Below, one piece after another: positions 35,650-43,531 of a stretch of DNA of 64,000 bases. The notes under the pieces were generated by a model. It worked only from the letters and a program-made list of their open reading frames with translations, was not told where the DNA came from and did no database searches. Numbering within the stretch: position 1 is the stretch's first letter; each line of letters opens with the position of its first letter. The position numbers and the translations under genes are program-made. Origin of the DNA: Pseudoruegeria sp. HB172150 (GTDB lineage: Bacteria > Pseudomonadota > Alphaproteobacteria > Rhodobacterales > Rhodobacteraceae); contig NZ_JAATNG010000003.1 in NCBI RefSeq assembly GCF_013184805.1, forward strand, positions 310,001 through 374,000, given 5' to 3'.

Positions 35650-36543
35650 GTGCTTCGGGCAGTGAACCGGAGGCAGGTCTTGGATATCCGCGCGATCTTC
35701 ATGGGGGTGGTGTTCGCCTTTATTTGGGCGTCCGCCTTTACCTCTGCGCGGATGATCGTGGCGGACGCACCGCCGCTGACGGCGCTGGCGCTGCGGTTCC
35801 TGATATCCGGGGTGATCGGGGTAGGACTGGCGCTGGCGCTGGGCCAGAGCTGGCAGCTGACACGGCGGCAATGGGTGGCCATCGTCGTTTTCGGACTCTG
35901 CCAAAATGCCCTTTATCTGGGACTGAATTTCGTCGCCATGCAGACAATCGAGGCGTCGCTGGCGGCGATCATCGCCTCTACCATGCCGCTGCTGGTGGCG
36001 CTGGGCGGGCTGCTGTTCTTTGGCGAGCGGGTGCGGCCACTGGGCCTGATCGGGCTGGTGCTGGGGATGATCGGCGTGGCGCTGATCATGGGATCGCGGA
36101 TCTCGGGCGGGGTCGACATGTACGGGCTGGTGCTGTGCGTGCTGGGGGTGCTGTCGCTGACTGTCGCGACTCTATCGGTTCGCAGTACCGGGTCCAGCGG
36201 CAACGTCCTGATGATCGTCGGGCTTCAGATGCTGGTGGGGGCGTCGGTGCTGGGGATCGCGGCGGTGCTGCTGGAAAGCTGGGAGGTGAACTGGACCTGG
36301 CGTTTGGGCGCCGCCTTTATCTACACAACGCTACTGCCCGGGCTTGGAGCGACATGGATCTGGTTCCTGCTGGTAAACCGGATCGGGGCGGTGCGCGCCG
36401 CGACCTTTCACTTCCTGACTCCATTCTTCGGGGTCGCGGTGGCGGCGGCGCTGCTTGGCGAGGCGCTGGGCGTGATGGATGTGGCAGGCGTCGGGGTCAT
36501 CATGCTGGGCATCCTGGCGGTTCAGCTTTCGAAACAACGCTGA
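35650..36543 (+). CDS. EamA-family (DMT) transporter
   Basis: A 297-residue membrane protein with ten predicted hydrophobic segments and two EamA repeats; signatures include FIWASAFTSARMIVADAPPLTALALRFLISG at the start and ASLAAIIASTMPLLVALGGLLFFGERV at the end of repeat 1, GAVRAATFHFLTPFFGVAVAAALLGEALGVMD in repeat 2. It is a probable exporter of unknown small molecules. It follows the WYL regulator by 25 bases in the same direction. The first ~14 residues may be non-coding if a later start (ATG 35701) is used. Confidence 0.87.
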   Translation: MLRAVNRRQVLDIRAIFMGVVFAFIWASAFTSARMIVADAPPLTALALRFLISGVIGVGLALALGQSWQLTRRQWVAIVVFGLCQNALYLGLNFVAMQTIEASLAAIIASTMPLLVALGGLLFFGERVRPLGLIGLVLGMIGVALIMGSRISGGVDMYGLVLCVLGVLSLTVATLSVRSTGSSGNVLMIVGLQMLVGASVLGIAAVLLESWEVNWTWRLGAAFIYTTLLPGLGATWIWFLLVNRIGAVRAATFHFLTPFFGVAVAAALLGEALGVMDVAGVGVIMLGILAVQLSKQR

Positions 36544-36611
36544 CGGGCATGTGATCGCCTGTCAGTGATGTTCAGGTGACTTGAGGTCACGCATCGCCAA
36601 TCCTGCGGGCG

Positions 36612-37325
36612 ATGGAACTTATCCTGGCATATGGCGCGGGGCTGCTGACGCTAATCAACCCGTGTGTCCTGCCGATCCTGCCGATCGTGCTGGCGAGCGC
36701 GCTGCAGGCGGGGCGCCACGGACCGCTGCTGGTTGCCGCGGGGCTGAGCGTGTCTTTCGTAGTGCTGGGGCTGGCGGTGACGACGCTTGGCTACGCCATC
36801 GGGCTGACGCCGGAAATGGTGGCCGATGCGGGCGCGGTGCTGATGATCGGGTTCGGGCTGGTGCTGCTGGTGCCACAGTTTTCTGCACGGTTCGAGACGG
36901 TGACGGCGGGCGTGTCGGCACGGGCCGATGCGGGGATCGACGGGCTGGAGCGGACCAGTGCGCGGGGCCAGTTCCTGGGCGGCATGCTGCTGGGCGCGGT
37001 GTGGAGCCCCTGTATAGGGCCTACTTTGGGCGGCGCGATTTCCCTGGCGAGCCAGGGCGAGAGCCTGCTGCGGGCGGGGGCGATCATGGTGGCCTTCGCG
37101 GCCGGCGTGTCGACGATCATCGTGGCGCTGGGATACGGCGCGCGCCAGGTGATCCAGAGGCGGCAGGCGTGGATGCGGACGGTCGCCGGGAAGGCCAAGC
37201 CGATCCTTGGCGCGGTCTTCGTGATGGTGGGTGTTGGGATCCTGTTCCGGGTCCATCACTACCTTGAATTCTGGGCGCTGCAGGTGCTGCCGCCCTGGCT
37301 GACGGATCTATCGGTGTCCTTGTAA
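36612..37325 (+). CDS. CcdA/DsbD-type transmembrane thiol transporter
   Basis: A 237-residue polytopic protein with about six membrane segments. The two redox cysteines lie in LINPCVLPILPIVLAS and VWSPCIGPTLGGAIS, the paired motif by which CcdA-family proteins carry reducing equivalents from cytoplasmic thioredoxin to the periplasm. It is followed by an exported thioredoxin-like protein ten bases downstream, an obvious electron acceptor. A dedicated cytochrome c maturation role is possible but no ccm genes are nearby. Confidence 0.88.
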   Translation: MELILAYGAGLLTLINPCVLPILPIVLASALQAGRHGPLLVAAGLSVSFVVLGLAVTTLGYAIGLTPEMVADAGAVLMIGFGLVLLVPQFSARFETVTAGVSARADAGIDGLERTSARGQFLGGMLLGAVWSPCIGPTLGGAISLASQGESLLRAGAIMVAFAAGVSTIIVALGYGARQVIQRRQAWMRTVAGKAKPILGAVFVMVGVGILFRVHHYLEFWALQVLPPWLTDLSVSL

Positions 37326-37336
37326 GGGAGAGAGTG

Positions 37337-37741
37337 ATGAAGCGACGTGCATTTCTGGCCGGAACCGGAGCGGTGATGATGGCCGGCCCCGCGCTGGCGG
37401 TGACGGCCTACATGCCCGGGTTGGTGACGAAGGAACTGAACGCGGGGAAGACGGTATTCCTGGATTTCAAGGCGAGCTGGTGCACGACCTGTGCCGCACA
37501 GGAACGGGTAATCAATGCGCTGAAAGCGGAGAACCCGGCCTATGAGCAGGCGATCAGCTTTATCAACGTGGATTGGGATGAGTACGGCCGGTCGGACCTG
37601 GCGCGGTCGCTGAAGATACCGCGACGGTCGGCTCTGGTGGTGCTGAAGGGCAACCGTGAGCTTGGGCGGATCGTGGCCGGAACCGGGCGCGACCAGATCA
37701 AGGCGCTGATGGATACGGCGCTGGCGGCGGCGGTGGCCTGA
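37337..37741 (+). CDS. Exported thioredoxin-family protein
   Basis: A 134-residue thioredoxin-fold protein with the active site WCTTC (Trp48-Cys52) and IPRRSALVVLKGNRELGRIV in the cis-Pro region. The N-terminus KRRAFLAGTGAVMMAGPALA looks like a twin-arginine signal with a short hydrophobic core and AxA-like cleavage site. ATG 37337 is used, with GGGAGAG upstream; GTG 37334 is also possible. It is coupled with the CcdA-like gene, suggesting a periplasmic disulphide-reduction pair. Confidence 0.85.
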   Translation: MKRRAFLAGTGAVMMAGPALAVTAYMPGLVTKELNAGKTVFLDFKASWCTTCAAQERVINALKAENPAYEQAISFINVDWDEYGRSDLARSLKIPRRSALVVLKGNRELGRIVAGTGRDQIKALMDTALAAAVA

Positions 37742-37751
37742 AAGTCAGTCT

Positions 37752-38696
37752 CTAGACCAGGATCGCGAGCAGCGCCGTCAGGGTGACGAAGGCGCAGGTG
37801 GTCGCGGTGACCACGGCGATGGCGGCGATACCTTCGTGGCCGTAGGGCTGGGCGAGGATCGTGTAGATCGACACCATCGGCATCGCGGCGGTGAGGATCG
37901 CGGCGACGCGCAGGTCTGGTGCGAGGGGTGCGAAACCGAGCAGCACGACCAGCGTGGCGGCGAGGGCGACCAGTGCGGGATGGAGGATCAGCTTGCCAGC
38001 GGTAATCTGCAGCGCGAGGGCGCGGTTTCCCTTGAGCGGCAGGCCGAAGAGCGAGCCGCCGATTACCGCGAGCGCAAGCGCGCTGGCGGAGGCGGCGAGC
38101 AGGCCCAGCATTCGGGTCAGCGGTTCAGGCATGGGCAGGCCCGTGAGTGAGACGGCGAGGCCGAGCAGAAGACCGATGATGAAGGGGCGCGACAGGAGTT
38201 GCCGGAGGATGTTGCCGAGGATCCTGAGCGGGCCGCGGTTTTCCTGCGGTCGCGACAGTTCCAGAAGGCCGAGGCAGATCGGCATGAAAACGAAGTTCTC
38301 GGCGATGAAGTTCATCGCGAGGATGCGGCCCGCATCTTCGGGGAACAGCAGCAGCATCACCGGGTAGCCGATGAAGGCGGAATTCGGGAGCGACATGCCG
38401 AGCACGGCGATGGCGCGGCGGGCGGGGCCGGTGCCAAGCGCCGAGAAGGCGGCGTAGCCGACGGCGATGGTCGCGAGGCCGCCGATCAGGATGGTCGTCA
38501 GGTAAGCGGGGTCGATCACCTCTGACAGGTTGCGGCTGGCGACGGCGCTGAACAGCAGGGCGGGGAGCGCGATGTTCAGGACATACTTGCCGAGCGTGCG
38601 CATGTCGGCGGGGCTGAACAGCCCGCGCGCGGTGACCACGTAGCCGATCCCGATGATGGCGAAGATCGGGAAGGTGATGCCGAGGACCTGGAGCAT
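37752..38696 (-). CDS. AEC (auxin efflux carrier-like) family transporter
   Basis: A 314-residue membrane protein of the AEC family, ten hydrophobic segments split by a loop (LELSRPQENRGPLRILGNILRQ). Markers include FPIFAIIGIGYVVTARGLFSP at the N-terminus and LPNSAFIGYPVMLLLFPED. Relatives in bacteria move dicarboxylates such as malate; the substrate here is unknown. It is the last gene of a minus-strand run MFS-aroC-AEC, three bases after aroC. Confidence 0.87.
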   Translation of the reverse strand: MLQVLGITFPIFAIIGIGYVVTARGLFSPADMRTLGKYVLNIALPALLFSAVASRNLSEVIDPAYLTTILIGGLATIAVGYAAFSALGTGPARRAIAVLGMSLPNSAFIGYPVMLLLFPEDAGRILAMNFIAENFVFMPICLGLLELSRPQENRGPLRILGNILRQLLSRPFIIGLLLGLAVSLTGLPMPEPLTRMLGLLAASASALALAVIGGSLFGLPLKGNRALALQITAGKLILHPALVALAATLVVLLGFAPLAPDLRVAAILTAAMPMVSIYTILAQPYGHEGIAAIAVVTATTCAFVTLTALLAILV

Positions 38697-38699
38697 GTG

Positions 38700-39809
38700 T
38701 CAGGCCGGCCCGATCGGGCCTCTCTGGCCACCGGTCTGGGCCCGGTCGAGCAGGATGTGGTCGAGGAGCACGCAGGCGGCCATGGCTTCGCCGACGGGAA
38801 CGGCGCGGATGCCGACGCAGGGGTCGTGGCGGCCCTTGGTGACGATCTCTGCCGGTTCGCCCGACTTGGTGATCGTCTTGCGCGGTTTCAGGATCGAGCT
38901 GGTGGGTTTGACGGCGAAGCGGACGACGATGTCCTGCCCCGTCGAGATGCCGCCGAGGATGCCGCCGGCGTGGTTGGAGCTGAACTGCGGCTGGCCGTCA
39001 TTGCCCATGTAGATCTCGTCGGCGTTCGCCTCTCCGGTCAGCTCGGCGGCGGCCATGCCTTCGCCGATCTCGACGCCTTTCACGGCGTTGATCGACATCA
39101 TCGCGGCGGCAAGATCGGTGTCTAACTTGCCATAAACCGGGGCGCCGAGGCCGGGCGGGAAGCCCTTCGCCGTGATCTCGATGACAGCGCCGACGGAGTT
39201 GCCGGATTTGCGGAGGTCATCGAGATAGGCGGCCCAGGTTTCGGCGGACTGCGCGTCGGGGGTCCAGAACGGGTTATTGCCGATCTGGTCCCAGTCGAAG
39301 CGGGCGCGGTCGATTTCATGCGCGCCCATGCGGGTCATGTAGCCGGTGATTTCGGCCTTTGGCAGCAGCGCCCTGATCGCTTCGCGCGCCACGCCACCCG
39401 CCGCTACACGGGCGGCGGTTTCGCGGGCGGAGGACCGGCCGCCGCCGCGATAGTCGCGGATGCCGTATTTCTGCCAGTAGGTGATGTCGGCGTGGCCGGG
39501 GCGAAATTTCTCGGCGATGTCGCCGTAATCCTTGGACCGCTGGTCGGTGTTACGGATCATCAGCTGGATCGGGGTGCCGGTTGTGGTGCCTTCGAAGACG
39601 CCCGAGAGGATCTCTACCTCGTCGGCCTCGCGCCGCTGCGTCGTGAACTTCGAGGTGCCGGGTTTGCGGCGGTCGAGCCAGTGCTGGATCATCGCGGGTT
39701 CCAGCGGCACGCCTGGCGGGCAGCCATCGACGGTGGCACCAAGCGCGGGGCCGTGACTTTCGCCCCACGTGGTGACGCGGAACAGGTGGCCGAAGGTGTT
39801 GAACGACAT
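38700..39809 (-). CDS. aroC: Chorismate synthase
   Basis: A 369-residue FMN-dependent enzyme forming chorismate from EPSP, the last shared step of aromatic synthesis. Signature motifs: [58 protein letters not shown], and GSFSVHGKxD replaced here by [57 protein letters not shown]. Length is normal and the start ATG is clear. Confidence 0.97.
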   Translation of the reverse strand: MSFNTFGHLFRVTTWGESHGPALGATVDGCPPGVPLEPAMIQHWLDRRKPGTSKFTTQRREADEVEILSGVFEGTTTGTPIQLMIRNTDQRSKDYGDIAEKFRPGHADITYWQKYGIRDYRGGGRSSARETAARVAAGGVAREAIRALLPKAEITGYMTRMGAHEIDRARFDWDQIGNNPFWTPDAQSAETWAAYLDDLRKSGNSVGAVIEITAKGFPPGLGAPVYGKLDTDLAAAMMSINAVKGVEIGEGMAAAELTGEANADEIYMGNDGQPQFSSNHAGGILGGISTGQDIVVRFAVKPTSSILKPRKTITKSGEPAEIVTKGRHDPCVGIRAVPVGEAMAACVLLDHILLDRAQTGGQRGPIGPA

Positions 39810-39890
39810 GGACGTTTCCCCGAGGTCGGTGGCCAGCGGTTAGCAGAGCGCCGCGCGCAAGGCAACGAGGGCCGGCGGCCCCGGGGCTGG

Positions 39891-41078
39891 TCAGGCGGTG
39901 ACCCCGGATTCGTTGCGCGGGCGGCGGAAGCCGACGAGGACCGCGGGGACGAAGAGGGCGAGAACGCCCGCGCCGATGAAGAACGCGGTCCTGTAGCCGA
40001 GATTGTCGATCAGCGGCTGGCTGAGGAACGGCGAGACGAACTGGCCGAGGAAGATTGCGGTGGTGATGGCGCCGCTGACTGTGCCGCGCCGGTGCGGCGG
40101 GGCGACGTCGAGCGCGATGGCGACGAAGGTGGGCATCACGATGCCGACGCCGATACCGACGAGGGCGGCGCCCGCGCCGATTACCGGCAGGCCGCCGGAG
40201 AGGTGCAGGACCCAGAAGCCGATGGACATGAAGACGTAGCCGGCAGCGGGGGTGCCGGCGCGGCCGCACCAGCGGCGGATCGCGCCGAAGAACAGAGATG
40301 CGGTGCCGGCGGCGAGAACCACGACGCCCATGGCGAGGCCGGCGAGCTTGGGGTCTTCATGGCCGCTGGAGGCGAGGAAGTAGGGCAGCTGCGTCGGCAT
40401 CACGTAGAACAGCGCGAAGGTCAGGCCGCAGAGCAGGATCGTGAGGCAGAGAGTGAAGAGCCAGCCGGGTTCGCCGCCGCTGGCGCCGGGGCCGTCGTGG
40501 CCCGTGGGCTCGGGCGCGTGGCTGTCGGGGAGCGCGCGTTGGAGGAAGGGGATGTAGAGCAGGGCGATGCCGTAGAGGGCGAAGGGGAAGATCGGGTTCA
40601 GCCCGGCGAGCCAGCCGGCGGCGGCGATGAAGAAAAATCCGCCGAAATTGACGGCGGACATCTGGTAGCCCATGAAGCGGCCGCGTTTTTCGCCGGCGAA
40701 GATGTCACCGAGGAGCGCCGCCTGCGCCGTCATGACGAGGGCCACGGAGAAGCCGAGGATCAGACGGCTGGCTAGTAGGATGTGCAGGTCGCGCAGGTAG
40801 AGCCCGGCGGTGCCGGCGATGGCGAACAGGCCGACGCCGAAGATCAGCTGTTTCTTGCGGCCGAAGCGGTCGGCGGCCATGCCGGCGAAGGGCGCGACGA
40901 AGGCGATCAGCAGCGCCGGCGCGGTGACCAGCAGGCGGGTCAGCAGCGCGGCGTTCGGCGTTTCGGAGAACATCGCCTCGATCCCCGGCAAGCCCGGGCT
41001 GATCGTGGCGTTCGACATTATGGTGAGCGAAGCCGCCAGAAGCAGCGCGATCGCCCGGGGGTCCCGGAGTATGTCCAT
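39891..41078 (-). CDS. Major facilitator superfamily transporter
   Basis: A 395-residue MFS protein with twelve hydrophobic segments. The loop between segments 2 and 3 carries GMAADRFGRKKQLIFG, the motif A of drug:H+ antiporters, and the second half repeats MGVVVLAAGTASLFFGAIRRWCGRA. Its ATG is the base after the stop of the FMN reductase gene, so the two are co-transcribed from a promoter containing a SoxR box. Export of redox-active or toxic small molecules is therefore a reasonable inference. Confidence 0.88.
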   Translation of the reverse strand: MDILRDPRAIALLLAASLTIMSNATISPGLPGIEAMFSETPNAALLTRLLVTAPALLIAFVAPFAGMAADRFGRKKQLIFGVGLFAIAGTAGLYLRDLHILLASRLILGFSVALVMTAQAALLGDIFAGEKRGRFMGYQMSAVNFGGFFFIAAAGWLAGLNPIFPFALYGIALLYIPFLQRALPDSHAPEPTGHDGPGASGGEPGWLFTLCLTILLCGLTFALFYVMPTQLPYFLASSGHEDPKLAGLAMGVVVLAAGTASLFFGAIRRWCGRAGTPAAGYVFMSIGFWVLHLSGGLPVIGAGAALVGIGVGIVMPTFVAIALDVAPPHRRGTVSGAITTAIFLGQFVSPFLSQPLIDNLGYRTAFFIGAGVLALFVPAVLVGFRRPRNESGVTA

Positions 41079-41660
41079 TCAGGCGGCTCGTTGTTCGTAG
41101 GGGTTTTCGGCGCGGGCACTGCGCAGGGCTCGCGCCCACCATGTAAGGCAGGCGGCGAAGGCGTCCATGGCGGTTTCCGCGGTTACCGCGACGTCATCCT
41201 CTATCAAGGTGCTTCCGGGGCCGAATTTTTTCCAGGGCGACGAGAAGCTGACCGTTTCGCGGATGGTCACGGCGTGCAGCTCGGCAAAGACGGGGCGGAG
41301 TGACTCCACGGCGCGCAGGCCGCCGGACAGGCCGCCGTAGGAGACGAAACCGACCGGTCGCGCGGCCCATTCCGGCTTGGCCGCGTCGATCAGGGTTTTC
41401 AGAGGGCCGGGCGCGGCGTGGTTGTATTCCGGCGTGACGATGACGAAGCCGTCCATGCCTTCGAGCTGCCAGCGCAGGGTTTCGACGGCATGTGCCTCGC
41501 CGGTCTGAACCGGAAGCAGGGCCGGGGTCTGCGGGTCGATGACATGGGTGGCGAGGCCGCGCTTGCGCAGCTCGCGGTCGGTCCATTCGGTGACAGTGTC
41601 GTTGAAACGGCCGTCGCGAATGCTGCCCTGGATCAGGGCGATGTCGAGTTGGGCGGGCAT
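41079..41660 (-). CDS. NADPH-dependent FMN reductase-family oxidoreductase
   Basis: A 193-residue flavodoxin-fold protein of the NADPH-dependent FMN reductase family: IALIQGSIRDGRFNDTVTEW (phosphate-binding loop), IVTPEYNHAAPGPLKTLIDA (the PEYN motif) and VGFVSYGGLSGGLRAVESLRP. It probably reduces quinones, azo compounds or free flavin. Its promoter carries a SoxR box with the 19-base spacer characteristic of MerR-type control, and it is followed by an MFS gene. ATG 41660 is the natural start. Confidence 0.88.
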   Translation of the reverse strand: MPAQLDIALIQGSIRDGRFNDTVTEWTDRELRKRGLATHVIDPQTPALLPVQTGEAHAVETLRWQLEGMDGFVIVTPEYNHAAPGPLKTLIDAAKPEWAARPVGFVSYGGLSGGLRAVESLRPVFAELHAVTIRETVSFSSPWKKFGPGSTLIEDDVAVTAETAMDAFAACLTWWARALRSARAENPYEQRAA

Positions 41661-41693
41661 GGGAAATCCTTGTGTCCTGAACAGGTTTCAGCC

Positions 41694-41724
41694 ACCCTAC
41701 GGCCTTAACTATAGTTGAGGACAA
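41694..41724 (-). promoter_or_regulatory. SoxR-box promoter of the FMN reductase-MFS operon
   Basis: On the minus strand: TTGTCC (41724-41719), a 19-base spacer, TAGGGT (41699-41694). The spacer contains the palindrome CCTTAACTATAGTTGAGG (41703-41720 on the plus strand), which matches the classic SoxR box CCTCAA...TTGAGG with one base change. An over-long 19-base spacer is what MerR-family activators such as SoxR untwist. Confidence 0.8.
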
Positions 41725-41734
41725 GGGGAAAGAT

Positions 41735-42202
41735 ATGAGGAAAAACAAAGACAAAGCTCATCCACCGAAATATCTTTCCGTTGGCATGCTGTCGGAGCGC
41801 AGCGGCGTGCCGGTCTCTGCGATCCACTTTTACGAGCGCAAGGGGCTGATCCGGTCGGAGCGGGATGCGGCCAATCACCGGCGGTTTCCGCGGTATACTT
41901 TGCGCGTTCTGGCGGTGATCCGGGTCGGGCAGAGCGCGGGGATCCGGCTGGAGGAAATCCGCGAACGGCTGGGCGACGCGACGCGGGGCAAGGCGCTGAG
42001 CCGGGAGGACTGGGCAGCGATCTCGGACGGATGGCGCGCGGATCTGGAGGCGCGGATCGCCGCTTTGGCCCGTATCAGAGACAAACTGACAGGGTGCGTC
42101 GGCTGCGGTTGCCTGTCGATGGACAAGTGTCCGGCGGTCAATCCGGGCGACCGGGTGGCGGCGCAGGGGCCGGGTGCGCCGGGGCTGGACGGGCGCATGT
42201 GA
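41735..42202 (+). CDS. soxR: Redox-sensing MerR-type activator SoxR
   Basis: A 155-residue MerR-family regulator: winged helix LSVGMLSERSGVPVSAIHFYERKGLIRSERDAANHRRFPRYTLRVLAVIRVGQSAG, a dimerisation helix, and the [2Fe-2S] cysteine cluster C121-x2-C124-x-C126-x5-C132 (CVGCGCLSMDKCP). The cluster responds to redox-cycling compounds or superoxide. ATG 41735 follows AAGGGGAAAG. The SoxR box between this gene and the divergent FMN reductase gives the likely target; no soxS is expected outside enterics. Confidence 0.95.
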   Translation: MRKNKDKAHPPKYLSVGMLSERSGVPVSAIHFYERKGLIRSERDAANHRRFPRYTLRVLAVIRVGQSAGIRLEEIRERLGDATRGKALSREDWAAISDGWRADLEARIAALARIRDKLTGCVGCGCLSMDKCPAVNPGDRVAAQGPGAPGLDGRM

Positions 42203-42210
42203 GGCGGTTC

Positions 42211-42239
42211 TTGTCATCCCCGTGACAGCGCGCTAGGTC
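42211..42239 (+). promoter_or_regulatory. Putative promoter of the first TPP riboswitch/thiB unit
   Basis: TTGTCA (42211-42216), 17-base spacer, TAGGTC (42234-42239). The predicted start site falls at about 42246, exactly where the riboswitch P1 strand begins. Confidence 0.5.
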
Positions 42240-42243
42240 TTCC

Positions 42244-42328
42244 GGCACCTCGGGGAGCCCGCAAGGGCTGAGACGCGAAAGCGGACCCGTCGAACCTGAT
42301 CCGGTTAATACCGGCGGAGGGAAGGTTA
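42244..42328 (+). ncRNA. TPP riboswitch 1 (THI element)
   Basis: A complete THI-box aptamer: CGGGGAGCCC, GGGCTGAGA, the helix GACGCGAAAGC region, ACCCGTCGAACCTGATCCGG, TTAATACCGGCGGAGGGAAG. The expression platform follows: CCTCCA (42338-42343) is complementary to TGGAGG (42361-42366), the ribosome-binding site of thiB, so bound TPP should hide the start of translation. Confidence 0.95.
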
Positions 42329-42372
42329 ATGGATATGCCTCCAGCCTGACCCCGTCACAATGGAGGACTGTC

Positions 42373-43353
42373 ATGAGATATTCGATCATCGCCACGGCCC
42401 TGTTCGCGTTTGCCCAGCCCGCGCTGGCGCAGGACAAGCCCGTTCTGACCGTTTACGCGCCCGATTACTTCGGCTCCGAATGGGGGCCGGGGCCCGCTAT
42501 CGAGGAGGGGTTCGAAGCGCGGTGCGACTGCGACCTTGAATATTCCATCGGTGCGTTGCTGCCGCGGCTGTTGCTGGAGGGCGAGGACACCAAGGCCGAC
42601 ATCGTCATCGGCTTCAACACCGACGTGACCAAGCGGGCGCGGGAGACCTGGCTGTTCGCGCCGCACGGGCAGGACAATGCCTCGCTGGACCTGCCGATCG
42701 AGTGGACGGACGACATCTTTCTGCCGTTCAACTGGGGGCACACGGCCTTTGTCTACGATACCGACCGGGTGGAGAACCCGCCGAAAAGCTTTGCCGAACT
42801 GCTGGAACGCGACGACCTGAAGATCGTGATCCAGGATCCGCGGACCTCGGCCTCTGGCCTGGCGCTGCTGTTGTGGGTCAAGGCGGTGTTCGGCGACGAA
42901 GCCGGCGCGGCGTGGAAGGAACTGGACGACAGCATCCTGACCGTCACCAAGGGCTGGTCAGAAAGCTATGGCATGTTCACCGACGGCGAGGCGGACATGG
43001 TGCTGAGCTACACGACCTCTCCTGCCTATCACCTGATCGCAGAGGACGACCCGACGGTGAAGGCGGCGATCTTTCCGGAAGGGCATTACTTCATGACCGA
43101 GCTGGTCGCGCAGGTGAAGGGCACCGGTCAGCCGGACCTTGCGCAGGCGTTCATGGACTACATCCTGACGGAGGAGTTCCAGTCGACGATCCCGACGGCG
43201 AACTGGTCGCTGCCGGCTAAGATGCCGGAAGCGGGGCTGCCGGACGGGTTCGACACCCTCGACATGCCTGAAAAGGCCTTATTCTACGACGAGAACGAGG
43301 CCGACGCGCTGCGTGAGCCGGCGCTGGCGGAATGGCTGGAGGCGCTGTCGTAA
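42373..43353 (+). CDS. thiB: Thiamine ABC transporter, periplasmic binding protein, copy 1
   Basis: A 326-residue solute-binding protein with a Sec signal peptide (RYSIIATALFAFAQPALAQ) and the ThiB-type core: KPVLTVYAPDYFGSEWGPGPAIEEGFEARCDCDLEY, LFAPHGQDNASLDLPIEW, GWSESYGMFTDGEADMVLSYTTSPAYH. It binds thiamine or its phosphates for ThiP/ThiQ. A single riboswitch-controlled gene directly upstream of a second riboswitch and paralogous thiB. The CDC pair (residues ~51-53) also occurs as CGC in copy 2 and may form a disulphide. Confidence 0.94.
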   Translation: MRYSIIATALFAFAQPALAQDKPVLTVYAPDYFGSEWGPGPAIEEGFEARCDCDLEYSIGALLPRLLLEGEDTKADIVIGFNTDVTKRARETWLFAPHGQDNASLDLPIEWTDDIFLPFNWGHTAFVYDTDRVENPPKSFAELLERDDLKIVIQDPRTSASGLALLLWVKAVFGDEAGAAWKELDDSILTVTKGWSESYGMFTDGEADMVLSYTTSPAYHLIAEDDPTVKAAIFPEGHYFMTELVAQVKGTGQPDLAQAFMDYILTEEFQSTIPTANWSLPAKMPEAGLPDGFDTLDMPEKALFYDENEADALREPALAEWLEALS

Positions 43354-43359
43354 CGGCGC

Positions 43360-43388
43360 TTGTGGCCGGCGGGACCTCGCGTTACGGT
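43360..43388 (+). promoter_or_regulatory. Putative promoter of the second TPP riboswitch/thiB unit
   Basis: TTGTGG (43360-43365), 17-base spacer, TACGGT (43383-43388), placing the start at about 43395, the first base region of the second aptamer. The geometry is the same as for unit 1, implying that the whole promoter-riboswitch-gene unit was duplicated. Confidence 0.42.
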
Positions 43389-43393
43389 CCCGC

Positions 43394-43486
43394 CTACCTC
43401 GGGGTGCGCCGGACGATGTCCGGGGCTGAGATGCGCAAGCGAACCCGTCGAACCTGAACCGGTTAATACCGGCGGAGGGAAGGTTG
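43394..43486 (+). ncRNA. TPP riboswitch 2 (THI element)
   Basis: A second full THI element: CTCGGGGTGC, a longer variable hairpin (CCGGACGATGTCCGG), GGCTGAGATGCGCAAGC, ACCCGTCGAACCTGAACCGG, TTAATACCGGCGGAGGGAAGG. The platform again sequesters the ribosome-binding site: GGATGTCTCC (43486-43495) can pair with GGAGGACATCC (43520-43530), just before the thiB copy 2 start. The variable arm differs from riboswitch 1, while the core is nearly identical. Confidence 0.95.
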
Positions 43487-43531
43487 GATGTCTCCAAACT
43501 GCCCGTTTCCGTCGGCCATGGAGGACATCCG

